Shown: positions 10,762 through 19,969 of the stretch, piece by piece | Layout: each line of letters opens with the position of its first letter | Numbering within the stretch: position 1 is the first letter of the stretch | Source: an uncultured Ectothiorhodospiraceae bacterium | GTDB taxonomy: Bacteria; Pseudomonadota; Gammaproteobacteria; UBA9214 | Direction of reading: 5' to 3' | Length of the DNA: 50,118 nucleotides | NCBI GenBank assembly: GCA_947258845.1 | Contig: CAMYJZ010000013.1 | Location: 1-50,118, forward strand | Position numbers and translations under genes: made by a program | The notes under the pieces: generated by a model | The model's input: only the letters and a program-made list of their open reading frames with translations | What the model was told of the DNA's origin: nothing | Database searches by the model: none

Positions 10762-12672
10762 CTAGTTCGACTGGTCGTGAATCACGATCTTTGCCTTGCT
10801 GCGCAGGTCATCCAGCAGTGCGGCCATCTCCGCGACCCCCTGGATGCGGCTGAGTTCGCGGCTGGCCTGTTCGCGTTCGGCATCCGTCAGGGCCGACAGA
10901 TCACCGTCCCTGACCTCCTCCAGCGCGAGCAGCACGTAATCACCCGAACCCAGTGCAAGGCCTGTGACCGATGCCTGTCCGCCGTCGGGCGGTGCCATCA
11001 GGAAGGCTTCCTGGACCAGCCTCCGCCCGGGTTGGACTGCACGCCGGTCGATAAGTCCGGATTCCTGCGATTCCAGTGACTCGGTCGCCGCAATCTCGTC
11101 CAGCGGGGTACCGGACTTGAGGCTCGCCAGCAGGTCCTCACCGTGTGTCCGGGCCAGGGTGCGTGCCTTTTCATCATGGACCTTTGCCCTGACTTCGCCC
11201 CTGATGCCGTCAAGCGGTAAGGCCGCTGCGCGCTCGTGATCCAGGACACGCAGGACGAGCAGGTGATCATCAGCCACCTCGACCGGCTCACTGTTGTTGC
11301 CGTTGTTCAGTACATCTTCCGTAAATGCCGCGGCAACGACGTCGGCATGCTCGCCGATACCCGTGCCACCCTCGCGGGTCAGCCACTCGCTGGTCCTGAT
11401 CTCCAGATCCAGTGCCTGCGCCGCCCCTTCCAGGGTATCGGGCTGTTCGAATGCAAGGTTGGACAACTGCTCGGACAGGTCATAGAAACGGTCACTGCGC
11501 TGCCCGGCAAGCAATTCATCGACCAGTTCATCACGAACCTCGGCGAATGGCTTGACGACTTCCGGCTTGATGTCGGTCACCTCGATTATGTGGAATCCAA
11601 AGGCCGAGCGCACGATTTCGCTGCGCTCGCCCATCTCGAGGCCGAAGGCCACCGATTCGAATTCGGGCACCATCATGCCCCTGGCAAAAAATCCCAGGTC
11701 ACCGCCATTGGCCGCCGAACCCGGGTCATCGGACAATTCTCCGGCCAGTGCCTCGAAAGATTCACCGCTCGCCAGGCGTTCCAGCGCCGTTGCTGCCCTG
11801 GCACGCGCCGCTTCGATGGTCTCATCATCGGCATCCCCTGCGACCTGTACCAGGATATGACGTGCCCGGCGCTCCTCCTCGGTCACGTAGCGTTCGGACT
11901 GCTCCTGGTAGAGCGCCTGCAGTTCCGCTTCTTCCACGTCGCCGATGACCTCGAGTTCATCCGACTTCAGTTCCAGGTACTGCACCCTGATACGCTCGGG
12001 GGTCATGAATTCGCTGCTGTGTGCCTCGTAGTACTGTTGCACTTCCTCGTCGCTCGGCTGTACCTGGTCCTGGTAACGTGCCAGCGGCAATTTGAGATAG
12101 CGGAAGCGTCGTTGCTGACCTTGCAAGCGGTAGACCGCGTCCAGCATGGCGGGGGTGGCCTGCGCTGTTTGCACAATGCCGTTCGTTATCTGCTTGGTGG
12201 TAAGCTCGCGTGACAAACGCCACTCGAACTCTCCCGGGCTCATGCCCTGCAGGCGCAGGGCCGTTTCGTATTTCTGTTTCGAGAAAACTCCTTCATCCTT
12301 GAAGGCATCGACTGAATCAATCTGGGCCGCGACCAGTTGCTTGCTGACCAGGAATCCCTCGGCCTCGGCTTCCTGCAGCAGCAGCTGTTCGCGAATCAGC
12401 TGCTCGAGCGCGTTCTTTTTCAGCGCAGCTTCATCGATACGCGCCGGGTCGTAGGCCTCACCCATCAGGCTCTGCATGCGCGAGCGCAACAGCTGGTAGG
12501 TTCGCTGGTGCTCGCCCAGCGCAACATCGACATCATTGACCGTCACCGCGTAGGTGCGTGCATCGTCCTGGAAATACCAGTTCAGTCCGAAAAAGCTGAA
12601 GGCAATGGCCAGCAGGCCCAGCAGGACCCAGCCGAAAATGCCCATCAAGCGTTCACGTATCGCCAGTAACAT
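10762..12672 (-). CDS. ppiD: Periplasmic folding chaperone PpiD (SurA-N and parvulin domains)
   Basis: Membrane-anchored periplasmic chaperone that helps outer-membrane and secreted proteins fold near the Sec translocon. It is 636 aa, close to E. coli PpiD (623). One N-terminal helix ('FGWVLLGLLAIAFSFFGL', residues 13-30) anchors it. A SurA-like chaperone region follows (about 35-230), and a parvulin-type domain spans about 265-360, with 'RRARHILVQV' at its start, 'GGDLGFFARGMMVPEFE' in the middle and 'FGFHIIEV' at its end. The C-terminal part is the less conserved PpiD tail. Known PpiD proteins often lack strong isomerase activity. It lies downstream of the hupB/tRNA-Asp terminator, in the conserved lon-hupB-ppiD order. 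Confidence 0.94.
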   Translation of the reverse strand: MLLAIRERLMGIFGWVLLGLLAIAFSFFGLNWYFQDDARTYAVTVNDVDVALGEHQRTYQLLRSRMQSLMGEAYDPARIDEAALKKNALEQLIREQLLLQEAEAEGFLVSKQLVAAQIDSVDAFKDEGVFSKQKYETALRLQGMSPGEFEWRLSRELTTKQITNGIVQTAQATPAMLDAVYRLQGQQRRFRYLKLPLARYQDQVQPSDEEVQQYYEAHSSEFMTPERIRVQYLELKSDELEVIGDVEEAELQALYQEQSERYVTEEERRARHILVQVAGDADDETIEAARARAATALERLASGESFEALAGELSDDPGSAANGGDLGFFARGMMVPEFESVAFGLEMGERSEIVRSAFGFHIIEVTDIKPEVVKPFAEVRDELVDELLAGQRSDRFYDLSEQLSNLAFEQPDTLEGAAQALDLEIRTSEWLTREGGTGIGEHADVVAAAFTEDVLNNGNNSEPVEVADDHLLVLRVLDHERAAALPLDGIRGEVRAKVHDEKARTLARTHGEDLLASLKSGTPLDEIAATESLESQESGLIDRRAVQPGRRLVQEAFLMAPPDGGQASVTGLALGSGDYVLLALEEVRDGDLSALTDAEREQASRELSRIQGVAEMAALLDDLRSKAKIVIHDQSN

Positions 12673-12716
12673 AGTTCAATCTCTCGGGATAATGTCAGGG
12701 CCTATACAGGCCACAT

Positions 12717-12751
12717 AATAAAAAGAAAGGGCACCATGAGGGGCGCCCTTT
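12717..12751 (-). terminator. Intrinsic terminator after tRNA-Asp
   Basis: On the minus strand AAAGGGC (12745-12751) pairs with GCCCTTT (12726-12732) around a 12-nt loop. It is followed by a T-rich run (12717-12725, CTTTTTATT). It ends the hupB/tRNA-Asp transcript before ppiD. Confidence 0.85.
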
Positions 12752-12763
12752 CAGTTTACCTAT

Positions 12764-12840
12764 TGGCGGAGTGGACGGGACTCGAACCCGCGACCCCCGG
12801 CGTGACAGGCCGGTATTCTAACCAGCTGAACTACCACTCC
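12764..12840 (-). tRNA. tRNA-Asp (GTC)
   Basis: 77-nt tRNA with encoded CCA. The acceptor stem GGAGTGG/CCACTCC pairs fully. D arm, anticodon stem CCGGC/GCCGG with loop CTGTCAC (anticodon GTC), and the T arm GCGGG-TTCGAGT-CCCGT are all present. Its first 23 nt also serve as the last codons and stop of the upstream hupB reading frame. A strong terminator follows. No promoter of its own is obvious, so it may depend on hupB transcription. Confidence 0.97.
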
Positions 12841-13126
12841 ATATCCATGGTGGGTGCTTTACGGCATCCTTGAGGGCTTTTCCAGCCTTGAATCCCGGTG
12901 ATTTCGACGCCTTGATCTGAATTGTTTCACCCGTCTGGGGATTGCGCCCGGCGCGGGCAGCGCGGTCCCTGACCGAGAAGGTCCCGAATCCGACGAGCGT
13001 CACCTGATCACCCTTGCTCAAGGCACCGGTGATGGTATCAAGAACCGCGTCGGTGGCCCTGGTTGCGTCTGCCTTGGACAGACCGGTCTCACTCGCTACG
13101 GCATCAATCAATTCAGATTTATTCAT
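12818..13126 (-). CDS. hupB: DNA-binding protein HU-beta, reading frame extends into tRNA-Asp
   Basis: Small histone-like protein that bends and compacts DNA as a dimer. Residues 1-89 are standard HU: '[10 protein letters not shown]' start, '[12 protein letters not shown]' strand, the DNA-grasping arm '[15 protein letters not shown]', and '[13 protein letters not shown]' at the end. HU normally stops at about residue 90. Here the frame continues 12 codons ([12 protein letters not shown]), and its TAG at 12818-12820 lies inside the tRNA-Asp gene. A GGGGA ribosome site precedes the ATG. The extension is absent from typical HU and is probably the by-product of a lost stop. lon lies upstream behind its own terminator, so hupB should have its own promoter, which I cannot place with confidence. 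Confidence 0.92.
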   Translation of the reverse strand: MNKSELIDAVASETGLSKADATRATDAVLDTITGALSKGDQVTLVGFGTFSVRDRAARAGRNPQTGETIQIKASKSPGFKAGKALKDAVKHPPWIWSGSSAG

Positions 13127-13253
13127 ATGGTATCCCCAAAATTGGTTTTATGATGAAACGAAATGGTATGACTGGAAATCAGTACCCGTAAATTCTGTTA
13201 TCCGTCCCCCCTGCCGTCAGGCAGTGGGTATTAAAGCATAGAAATCCCGTGCA

Positions 13254-13290
13254 TAAAAACCCACCGGGGCAACTGTAGCAGCTGCCCCGG
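13254..13290 (-). terminator. Intrinsic terminator of lon
   Basis: Minus-strand hairpin: CCGGGGCAGCTG (left arm, 13279-13290) pairs with CAGTTGCCCCGG (13264-13275), with one mismatch and a tiny loop. GTGGGTTTTTATG follows. It separates lon from hupB. Confidence 0.85.
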
Positions 13291-13317
13291 CTGATTTATT
13301 TACCAAACTGGTGAAAG

Positions 13318-15750
13318 TCAATGTGCCGTAATGGGTTTCTGCTTGACTTCGCCCTTGTCCTTGGCTTTGGTCTTGGCTTTCGTTGCCGGTCCCTTGCCCT
13401 CCTCTGCCAGCGGAACCGGCTGATGCTGCAAGGCAACCTGCAGGACCTCATCGATCCACCGTACCGGTTGGATGTCCAGCTTGTCCTTGACATTCTTGGG
13501 AATATCAGTGAGATCCTTGCGGTTTTCTTCCGGGATCAGGACGACGGAGATTCCTCCGCGGTGGGCTGCCAGCAATTTCTCCTTGAGACCGCCGATCGGC
13601 AACACCTCGCCGCGCAGGGTGATCTCCCCGGTCATAGCCACATCGGCCCGCACCGGGATATCGGTCAGGGCAGATACCAGCGCCGTGCACATCCCGACAC
13701 CCGCACTGGGGCCGTCCTTAGGCGTGGCACCCTCAGGCACGTGGATGTGGATATCATACTTCTGGTAGAACTCGGGATCGATACCCAGCATCGCGGAACG
13801 ACTGCGCACCACGGTGGTCGCCGCCTGTATTGACTCCTGCATGACTTCACCAAGCTGTCCGGTGTGTATCATCTTGCCCTTGCCCGGGACAATGGTCGAC
13901 TCGATGGTCAGCAACTCGCCCCCGACTTCCGTCCAGGCAAGTCCGGTGACCTGTCCGACCTGGTCATGCTCCTCGGCCAATCCATAACGGAACCGCCTGA
14001 CCCCAAGGTACTTGTCGATATTCCTCGGCGTAACGGAGATCTTCTTGCCACGTTCCTTGAGTACCAGTTCCTTGACCACCTTGCGGCAGATCTTGGAGAT
14101 TTCACGCTCCAGGTTGCGTACCCCGGCCTCGCGCGTGTAGTAGCGGACAATATCGCGGATAGCATTTTCGCTGACCGAGATCTCGTCCTCCCTGAGGCCG
14201 TTATTCTTTATCTGCTTGATCAGCAGATAGCGCATGGCAATATTGATCTTCTCGTCCTCGGTATAACCCGGAATCCGGATGACCTCCATGCGGTCGAGCA
14301 ACGGGCCCGGGATATTCATGGTGTTTGCCGTGGCAACGAACATCACGTCGGACAGGTCGAAATCGACCTCCAGGTAGTGATCATTGAAGGAGTTGTTCTG
14401 CTCGGGATCGAGCACCTCGAGTAATGCCGAGGATGGATCACCGCGGAAGTCCATCGACATCTTGTCGAGCTCGTCCAGCAGGAACAGTGGGTTGCGCACC
14501 GCTACCTTGGAGAGGTTCTGGACAATCTTGCCCGGCAATGAACCGATATAGGTACGGCGGTGACCACGGATCTCAGCCTCGTCTCGCACACCACCCAGTG
14601 ACATGCGTGTGAACTTGCGGTTGGTAGCACGGGCAATGGAGCGTCCCAGCGAGGTCTTGCCGACACCGGGCGGCCCGACCAGGCACAGGATCGGTCCCTT
14701 GAGCTTCTTGACCCGCTGCTGCACCGCCAGGTACTCGAGAATCCGCTCCTTGACCTTTTCCAGCCCGTAGTGGTCCTCTTCAAGGACACCCTCGGCCGCC
14801 GACAGGTCGTGGCGGATCTTGGAGCGCTTTTTCCACGGCACCCCGACCAGCCAGTCAATGTAGTTCCTGACTACGGTTGCCTCGGCCGACATCGGCGACA
14901 TCATTTTCAGTTTGTTGAGTTCAGAGTTCGCCTTTTCCTTGGCCTCTTTGCTCATGCCGGCTTTTTCGATCTTCTGTTGCAGTTCCTCCAGTTCATTGGG
15001 CGCATCTTCCATCTCGCCCAGTTCCTTCTGGATGGCCTTCATTTGCTCGTTCAGATAGTACTCTCGCTGGCTCTTCTCCATCTGCTGCTTGACGCGGCCG
15101 CGGATCCGCTTTTCGATCTGCATAATGTCGATTTCGCCCTCGATCAGCCCGATAAGACGCTCAAGACGCTCGTGGCTGTTCTCGATTTCGAGGATTTTCT
15201 GCTTCTCTTCAATCTTGAGCGACATATGCGCGGCGATGGTATCCGCCAGTCGCCCGGGTTCGTCTATGCCCGACAATGAGGTGAGAATCTCGGGGGGTAC
15301 TTTCTTGTTGAGTTTCACATACTGTTCGAAAATGGCCAACAGGGAACGGGTCATCACCTCGAGTTCCTTTTCTTCATCCCGATCGTCCGGCTCCAGCAAC
15401 TCGACGTGGGCAGTGAAAAAGGCATCCGTGGTCTCCAGGGACGTGATACGCGCCCGTTCGGCACCTTCCACCAGCACCTTGACTGTCCCATCCGGCAGCT
15501 TCAGCAACTGCAGGATGGTGGACAGCGTACCAATTTCATGGATGTCATCTGCAGAGGGATCATCTATTTCGGCATTCTTTTGTGCCACCAGAAGGATCTT
15601 CTTGTCCTCCTGCATGGCCGTATCCAGAGCATTTATTGATTTCTCACGTCCCACAAACAGCGGAATGACCATGTGCGGGTAGACGACAACATCCCGTAAT
15701 GGCAAGACGGGTATGGCGCTCGTGGTTTGATCTGTCATATCGGTATCCAT
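13318..15750 (-). CDS. lon: ATP-dependent protease Lon
   Basis: Cytoplasmic AAA+ serine protease that degrades damaged and regulatory proteins. It is 810 aa. The N-terminal substrate-binding LON domain covers about 12-205, followed by a long coiled-coil (about 210-285). The ATPase domain has Walker A 'GPPGVGKT' at 359-366 and '[10 protein letters not shown]' as Walker B. The protease domain carries the catalytic Ser in '[10 protein letters not shown]' and Lys in '[11 protein letters not shown]'. The C-terminal tail is Lys/Ala-rich ('[10 protein letters not shown]'), longer than in E. coli. Start may be this ATG or the one four codons later. A sigma-32-like promoter lies about 125 bp upstream and a terminator follows. 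Confidence 0.98.
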   Translation of the reverse strand: MDTDMTDQTTSAIPVLPLRDVVVYPHMVIPLFVGREKSINALDTAMQEDKKILLVAQKNAEIDDPSADDIHEIGTLSTILQLLKLPDGTVKVLVEGAERARITSLETTDAFFTAHVELLEPDDRDEEKELEVMTRSLLAIFEQYVKLNKKVPPEILTSLSGIDEPGRLADTIAAHMSLKIEEKQKILEIENSHERLERLIGLIEGEIDIMQIEKRIRGRVKQQMEKSQREYYLNEQMKAIQKELGEMEDAPNELEELQQKIEKAGMSKEAKEKANSELNKLKMMSPMSAEATVVRNYIDWLVGVPWKKRSKIRHDLSAAEGVLEEDHYGLEKVKERILEYLAVQQRVKKLKGPILCLVGPPGVGKTSLGRSIARATNRKFTRMSLGGVRDEAEIRGHRRTYIGSLPGKIVQNLSKVAVRNPLFLLDELDKMSMDFRGDPSSALLEVLDPEQNNSFNDHYLEVDFDLSDVMFVATANTMNIPGPLLDRMEVIRIPGYTEDEKINIAMRYLLIKQIKNNGLREDEISVSENAIRDIVRYYTREAGVRNLEREISKICRKVVKELVLKERGKKISVTPRNIDKYLGVRRFRYGLAEEHDQVGQVTGLAWTEVGGELLTIESTIVPGKGKMIHTGQLGEVMQESIQAATTVVRSRSAMLGIDPEFYQKYDIHIHVPEGATPKDGPSAGVGMCTALVSALTDIPVRADVAMTGEITLRGEVLPIGGLKEKLLAAHRGGISVVLIPEENRKDLTDIPKNVKDKLDIQPVRWIDEVLQVALQHQPVPLAEEGKGPATKAKTKAKDKGEVKQKPITAH

Positions 15751-15873
15751 CCATTCCTTAGTGATGTTGTGTTACCGGGTCGTCGGCGGCAAACCGTCGG
15801 AATATCGTCATACGACCCCGGTGCCCTGCCTGTCGGAACGTTCATTACCCAGTGTCATATCCGTCAGACACCA

Positions 15874-15902
15874 ATATGGGGTCGCATCTGCGCCACTTCA
15901 AC
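15874..15902 (-). promoter_or_regulatory. Sigma-32-type heat-shock promoter of lon
   Basis: On the minus strand GTTGAA (15897-15902), 15 nt, then CCCCATAT (15874-15881). This closely matches the RpoH consensus (CTTGAA, 13-15 nt, CCCCATNT). It predicts a leader of roughly 115 nt before the lon ATG. lon is an RpoH gene in E. coli, which supports the call. Confidence 0.8.
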
Positions 15903-16006
15903 CATATTTTTTTGACAGGCATTAAAAAAGAGGCAAGGAGTATGCCAGCCATGCCAACCAGGCAAATAATATTACAACTGTTTGATTATAAATGGAAAGA
16001 TGTAAA

Positions 16007-17278
16007 CTATTCTGAGGCTGCCAGCGGCTCGGAAGCGTCAAAAATCATGTACGGTGTGGAATTTCCCAGGATAACACCCTCGTCAATGACTACCTTCAGG
16101 ACGTTTTCCATCGAGGGAAGATCATACATGGTGTCGAGCAGGATCTGCTCGAGGATGGTACGCAGACCGCGTGCGCCGGTCTTGCGATCCATGGCCTTGC
16201 GCGCCACGGCTCGCAGGGCTTCTTCACGGAACTCAATTTCACAGCCCTCCATTTCAAACAGCTTCTCGTATTGCTTGGTCAGGGCATTCTTGGGCTCGGT
16301 CAGGATCTGGACCAGTGCGTCTTCGTCGAGTTCCTCCAGGGTTGCCACCACCGGCAAACGGCCGACAAATTCAGGGATCAGGCCGTACTTGATGAGGTCC
16401 TCGGGTTCCACATCGTAGAGTATCTCACCGAGCTTTATTTCCTCGTCCTTGCTCTTGACCTCGGCGGCAAAGCCGATGCCACCCGTTTCGGAGCGACCGC
16501 GAATGATCTTTTCGAGACCGGCAAAGGCACCGCCCACGATGAACAGGATGTTCGAGGTATCCACCTGCAGGAATTCCTGCTGCGGGTGTTTGCGCCCGCC
16601 CTGCGGCGGCACCGACGCGACCGTACCCTCGATCAGCTTCAGTAATGCCTGCTGTACGCCTTCACCGGAGACATCCCGGGTAATCGAAGGGTTGTCCGAC
16701 TTGCGCGAGATCTTGTCAATCTCGTCGATGTAGACGATACCCGTCTGGGCCTTGTCGACATCGTAGTCACACTTTTGCAGGAGTTTCTGGATAATGTTCT
16801 CGACATCCTCACCGACATAACCGGCCTCTGTCAGCGTGGTGGCATCGGCGATAGTGAACGGGACATTCAGCAGACGTGCCAGGGTTTCCGCCAGCAGGGT
16901 CTTGCCCGATCCGGTCGGGCCGATCAGCAGGATATTGCTCTTGGAGAGTTCAACCTCATCCTTCTTGCCGGAGGTATCGAGGCGCTTGTAGTGGTTGTAG
17001 ACGGCGACCGAGAGGACCTTCTTGGCGCGTTCCTGACCGATCACGTATTCATTCAGGACCTCGTTGATTTCCTGCGGCTTGGGCAGCTTGTCTCCACCGG
17101 CCGAGGATTTCTCCTGCATTTCCTCACGAATGATGTCGTTACACAGCTCGACGCATTCATCGCAGACGAAGACGGAGGGTCCGGCAATCAGTTTGCGCAC
17201 TTCATGCTGGCTTTTGCCGCAGAAGGAACAGTAGAGCAGCTTGCCATCATCACCCTTACCGTCTCTGTCGTTACTCAT
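16007..17278 (-). CDS. clpX: ClpXP protease ATP-binding subunit ClpX
   Basis: Hexameric AAA+ unfoldase that recognises tagged substrates (including ssrA-tagged ones) and feeds them to ClpP. It is 423 aa, the usual size. The N-terminal zinc-binding domain has C17, C20 and the pair in 'VCDECVELC'. Walker A 'GPTGSGKT' is at 120-127 and Walker B '[10 protein letters not shown]' near 185. The ClpP-contacting loop lies around '[14 protein letters not shown]' and its neighbours. A GGGGA ribosome site precedes the ATG. It is separated from clpP by about 140 bp with no strong terminator, so it is probably co-transcribed with tig and clpP. Confidence 0.98.
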   Translation of the reverse strand: MSNDRDGKGDDGKLLYCSFCGKSQHEVRKLIAGPSVFVCDECVELCNDIIREEMQEKSSAGGDKLPKPQEINEVLNEYVIGQERAKKVLSVAVYNHYKRLDTSGKKDEVELSKSNILLIGPTGSGKTLLAETLARLLNVPFTIADATTLTEAGYVGEDVENIIQKLLQKCDYDVDKAQTGIVYIDEIDKISRKSDNPSITRDVSGEGVQQALLKLIEGTVASVPPQGGRKHPQQEFLQVDTSNILFIVGGAFAGLEKIIRGRSETGGIGFAAEVKSKDEEIKLGEILYDVEPEDLIKYGLIPEFVGRLPVVATLEELDEDALVQILTEPKNALTKQYEKLFEMEGCEIEFREEALRAVARKAMDRKTGARGLRTILEQILLDTMYDLPSMENVLKVVIDEGVILGNSTPYMIFDASEPLAASE

Positions 17279-17419
17279 ACTGGAATCCCCATGCGTCTCA
17301 ACAAGGACCTGCCTTATGGTTTTTTAACACTATTTGCGATTGCGAATCAACTCCTTCAACCACACAAATCATTTTTTTATCAAGGGTTAATCCGCCCATG
17401 CCGGGAAAGGGCCCCGGTC

Positions 17420-18064
17420 CTAGGCATCAATTCCCGTTCCCCGCTGTGCCAGGATCTCGTCGATCAGGCCATACTCCTTCGCCTGATCGGCTCCCATGAA
17501 ATTGTCACGCTCTGTGTCCTCACCTATGCGTTCCAGCGACTGCCCGGTGTGCTGTGACAGGATCCGGTTGAGCTTTTCCCGGATCAGCAGAATTTCCCGG
17601 GCATGGATATCGATATCCGTCGCCTGCCCCTGGAAGCCGCCCAGTGGCTGGTGGATCATCATACGCGAGTGCGGCAGGCATACGCGCTTGCCCTTGCAGC
17701 CGCCTGCCAGCAACAGTGCACCCATACTGGCTGCCTGTCCGATACACATGGTGCTGACATCGGGCTTGACGAACTGCATGGTGTCATAGATCGCCAGTCC
17801 GGCTGTGACCGATCCGCCGGGCGAGTTGATGTACAGGTGAATGTCCTTGTCAGGATTCTCTGATTCGAGGAACAGCAACTGTGCGACCACGACATTGGCC
17901 ATGTAATCCTCGACCGGCCCGACAACGAACACAACGCGCTCCTTTAACAGGCGTGAATAGATGTCATAGGAACGTTCGCCGCGTGCCGTTTGCTCGATAA
18001 CGATCGGAACCAGATTCAGGGCCTTGGTATCTACTGCACTGTTCATGAAGTTGCTATCGGTCAT
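17420..18064 (-). CDS. clpP: ATP-dependent Clp protease proteolytic subunit ClpP
   Basis: Serine protease forming the double-heptamer chamber of ClpXP/ClpAP. It is 214 aa including a short propeptide. The catalytic triad is visible as S113 in 'IGQAASMGA', H138 in 'RMMIHQP' and D187 in 'TERDNF', the E. coli precursor positions shifted by two. The ribosome site AAAGGA is formed by the last codons of tig (tig stop at 18071-18073), and the genes are only 6 nt apart, so clpP is tied to tig translation. Confidence 0.98.
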   Translation of the reverse strand: MTDSNFMNSAVDTKALNLVPIVIEQTARGERSYDIYSRLLKERVVFVVGPVEDYMANVVVAQLLFLESENPDKDIHLYINSPGGSVTAGLAIYDTMQFVKPDVSTMCIGQAASMGALLLAGGCKGKRVCLPHSRMMIHQPLGGFQGQATDIDIHAREILLIREKLNRILSQHTGQSLERIGEDTERDNFMGADQAKEYGLIDEILAQRGTGIDA

Positions 18065-18070
18065 CGATAC

Positions 18071-19360
18071 CTATCCTTTAGATTGTTTGGCTGCATCAAC
18101 CAGTTCGTCAAACGAGGTCTGCTTCTCTTCCAGCTTGAGGCCGCCGTTTTCAATCATCCAATCAACGACCTGCTCCTCGAGCACCGCGGACTGGATGCCG
18201 GCCAGCATCTCCTGGTTTCCATAGTACCACTGGATAACCTCCTCGGGTTTTTCGTATGAAGCCGCAATCGTTCCAACCGCCTCGCGCACCCGGTCCGGGT
18301 CGACCTGGATCTGGTTATGCTTGACGATCTCGCTGATCAGGACGCCCAGCTTGACCCGGCGTTCGGCGGTTTTCTGCAGCGCCTCCGTGTCCAGCCCCTG
18401 GTATTCCTGCTGGGACCTGAGTTGCACAATCTCGTTCTCGATAAGGCTGCGCGGCACCTCGACCGGATTTTTCTCCAGCAGGCCCGAAAATACCTGGTCC
18501 TTGAGATTTCCCTTGAGCAGCTGCTTGAGTTCGCGTTGCATGTTGCTGGTGACTTCCTCGCGCAGCCCCGCCATGCCTCTGTCAGCTACACCGAAGGCCC
18601 GGGCAAAATCATCGTCCAGCTCCGGCAGTACCATCTCCGCTACGCCATGCACCTTGATACCGAACTCCGCATCCTTGCCGGCGACCTCTGCAGACGGATA
18701 GTCCCCGGGAAAGCTCACCCGCAGCGTCTTTTCATCACCGGCACTGACACCGACCAGCTGCTCCTCGAAACCCGGTATCATGCTGTTCGAACCCAGCACC
18801 AGGGGCATCTTTTCACCCTTGTTGCCGCTGAAAGACTCGCCACCGACGGTCCCCTCGAAGTCGATGATGACCTGGTCGTCTACCCGGGCATCACGATTGA
18901 CTTCATTCCAGGTGGCGCGTTGCTTGCGCAGCTTGTCGAGCATTGCATCGACTTCCGCGTCGCTGACCTCCACCACGGGACGCATCACCGTGAAGTTGTC
19001 ATCTACCTCACCGGCCAGTTCCGGAAACACTTCGAAGGTCGCCGTGTATTCCAGGGCCTCGCCCGGCTGGGATTCATTCGGCTCGATCTTCGGCTCGCCT
19101 GCCGGACGCAGGCTCTCCTGGCTGAGCGCCTCCTGCAGGGTGGAATGGATGACCTGGTCCATTACCTCCAGGCGCACCTGCCTGCCGTATTTTTGTTCCA
19201 CTACCTTGAGCGGCACCTTGCCCGGACGGAAGCCGTCGAGGCGCACGGATCTGGACATCGACTGAAGTCGCGAACCGACCTCCTGGTCGATACGCTCGGC
19301 CGGGACCTGGACCGTCATGCGACGTTCCAGCCCCCCCGTGTTTTCTACCGAAACTTGCAT
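18071..19360 (-). CDS. tig: Trigger factor (ribosome-associated chaperone)
   Basis: First chaperone met by nascent chains at the ribosome exit tunnel. It is 429 aa. The ribosome-binding signature 'GFRPGKVP' lies at residues 43-50, the FKBP-type isomerase domain is in the middle (about 155-240, 'DQVIIDFEGTVGGESFSG' onward), and the C-terminal helical chaperone arms follow. A GAGGTG ribosome site stands before the ATG. It is the first gene of tig-clpP-clpX and follows tRNA-Leu by about 90 bp with no terminator between, so part of its mRNA may come from the tRNA-Leu promoter. Confidence 0.97.
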   Translation of the reverse strand: MQVSVENTGGLERRMTVQVPAERIDQEVGSRLQSMSRSVRLDGFRPGKVPLKVVEQKYGRQVRLEVMDQVIHSTLQEALSQESLRPAGEPKIEPNESQPGEALEYTATFEVFPELAGEVDDNFTVMRPVVEVSDAEVDAMLDKLRKQRATWNEVNRDARVDDQVIIDFEGTVGGESFSGNKGEKMPLVLGSNSMIPGFEEQLVGVSAGDEKTLRVSFPGDYPSAEVAGKDAEFGIKVHGVAEMVLPELDDDFARAFGVADRGMAGLREEVTSNMQRELKQLLKGNLKDQVFSGLLEKNPVEVPRSLIENEIVQLRSQQEYQGLDTEALQKTAERRVKLGVLISEIVKHNQIQVDPDRVREAVGTIAASYEKPEEVIQWYYGNQEMLAGIQSAVLEEQVVDWMIENGGLKLEEKQTSFDELVDAAKQSKG

Positions 19361-19450
19361 GTATTCACCTCGTTAATAGTGCCGCTCATCCTGCCCGGCT
19401 CGACAGTCGTCCCTTGTAATTAATGACAGCCTCCCCGTTATCCGGGAAAC

Positions 19451-19535
<85 letters not shown>

Positions 19536-19590
19536 CTTGACCGTGCTGCCAGCGCCGGGAACGGCGACTGATCATCCAGCTAATCATGCA

Positions 19591-19596
19591 ATTATA
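19591..19596 (-). promoter_or_regulatory. Possible -10 box for tRNA-Leu/tig
   Basis: A perfect TATAAT on the minus strand, 56 nt before tRNA-Leu and just downstream of the upstream terminator. No good -35 hexamer is present at 16-18 nt, so this is a candidate only. Confidence 0.4.
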
Positions 19597-19652
19597 TCGG
19601 CTTATCGTCAGCCAGCGCACCCCTGGAATGCCGGGGCAGCCGCGCCACCGGG

Positions 19653-19682
19653 AGAAAAAATGCCCGCGCAGGACGCGGGCAT
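19653..19682 (-). terminator. Intrinsic terminator after tRNA-Lys
   Basis: A perfect 9-bp stem, ATGCCCGCG (19674-19682 read on minus) with CGCGGGCAT (19660-19668), has a 5-nt loop and is followed by TTTTT. It ends the Pro-Arg-His-Lys tRNA transcript and isolates tRNA-Leu with tig. Confidence 0.88.
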
Positions 19683-19690
19683 GCTCGAGT

Positions 19691-19766
19691 TGGTGGGCCG
19701 TGTAGGAATCGAACCTACAACCAATGGATTAAGAGTCCACTGCTCTGCCAATTGAGCTAACGGCCC
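19691..19766 (-). tRNA. tRNA-Lys (CTT)
   Basis: 76-nt tRNA with encoded CCA. The acceptor GGGCCGT/ACGGCCC pairs, and anticodon loop CTCTTAA gives CTT. D and T arms (GTAGG-TTCGATT-CCTAC) are complete. Last tRNA before the terminator. Confidence 0.96.
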
Positions 19767-19848
19767 GGGAGGGCGGTATTGGACCACAGAGGCGGTAGCG
19801 GTTCAAGCCGGCCCCGGGTCCGGGGCGTCGGGGAAAAATACTGGAAAA

Positions 19849-19925
19849 TGGGGTGGACGATGGGACTCGAACCCACGACGACTGGAATCACAATCCAGGG
19901 CTCTACCAACTGAGCTACGCCCACC
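19849..19925 (-). tRNA. tRNA-His (GTG)
   Basis: Acceptor GTGGGCG with CGTCCAC, plus the extra 5' G (position -1) opposite C73 that is special to tRNA-His, and encoded CCA. The anticodon loop TTGTGAT gives GTG. The T arm is CGTGGG-TTCGAGT-CCCATC. One G-T pair in the acceptor. Coordinates include G-1 and CCA. Confidence 0.95.
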
Positions 19926-19969
19926 ATAAAAAAACAAGCAAACCTGCAACGAATCCTGATTCAACAAAA

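Noticed and set aside
17279-17419. Terminator between clpP and clpX
   Set aside because: A CCGGG/CCCGG hairpin is present, but no T-run follows it on the minus strand.
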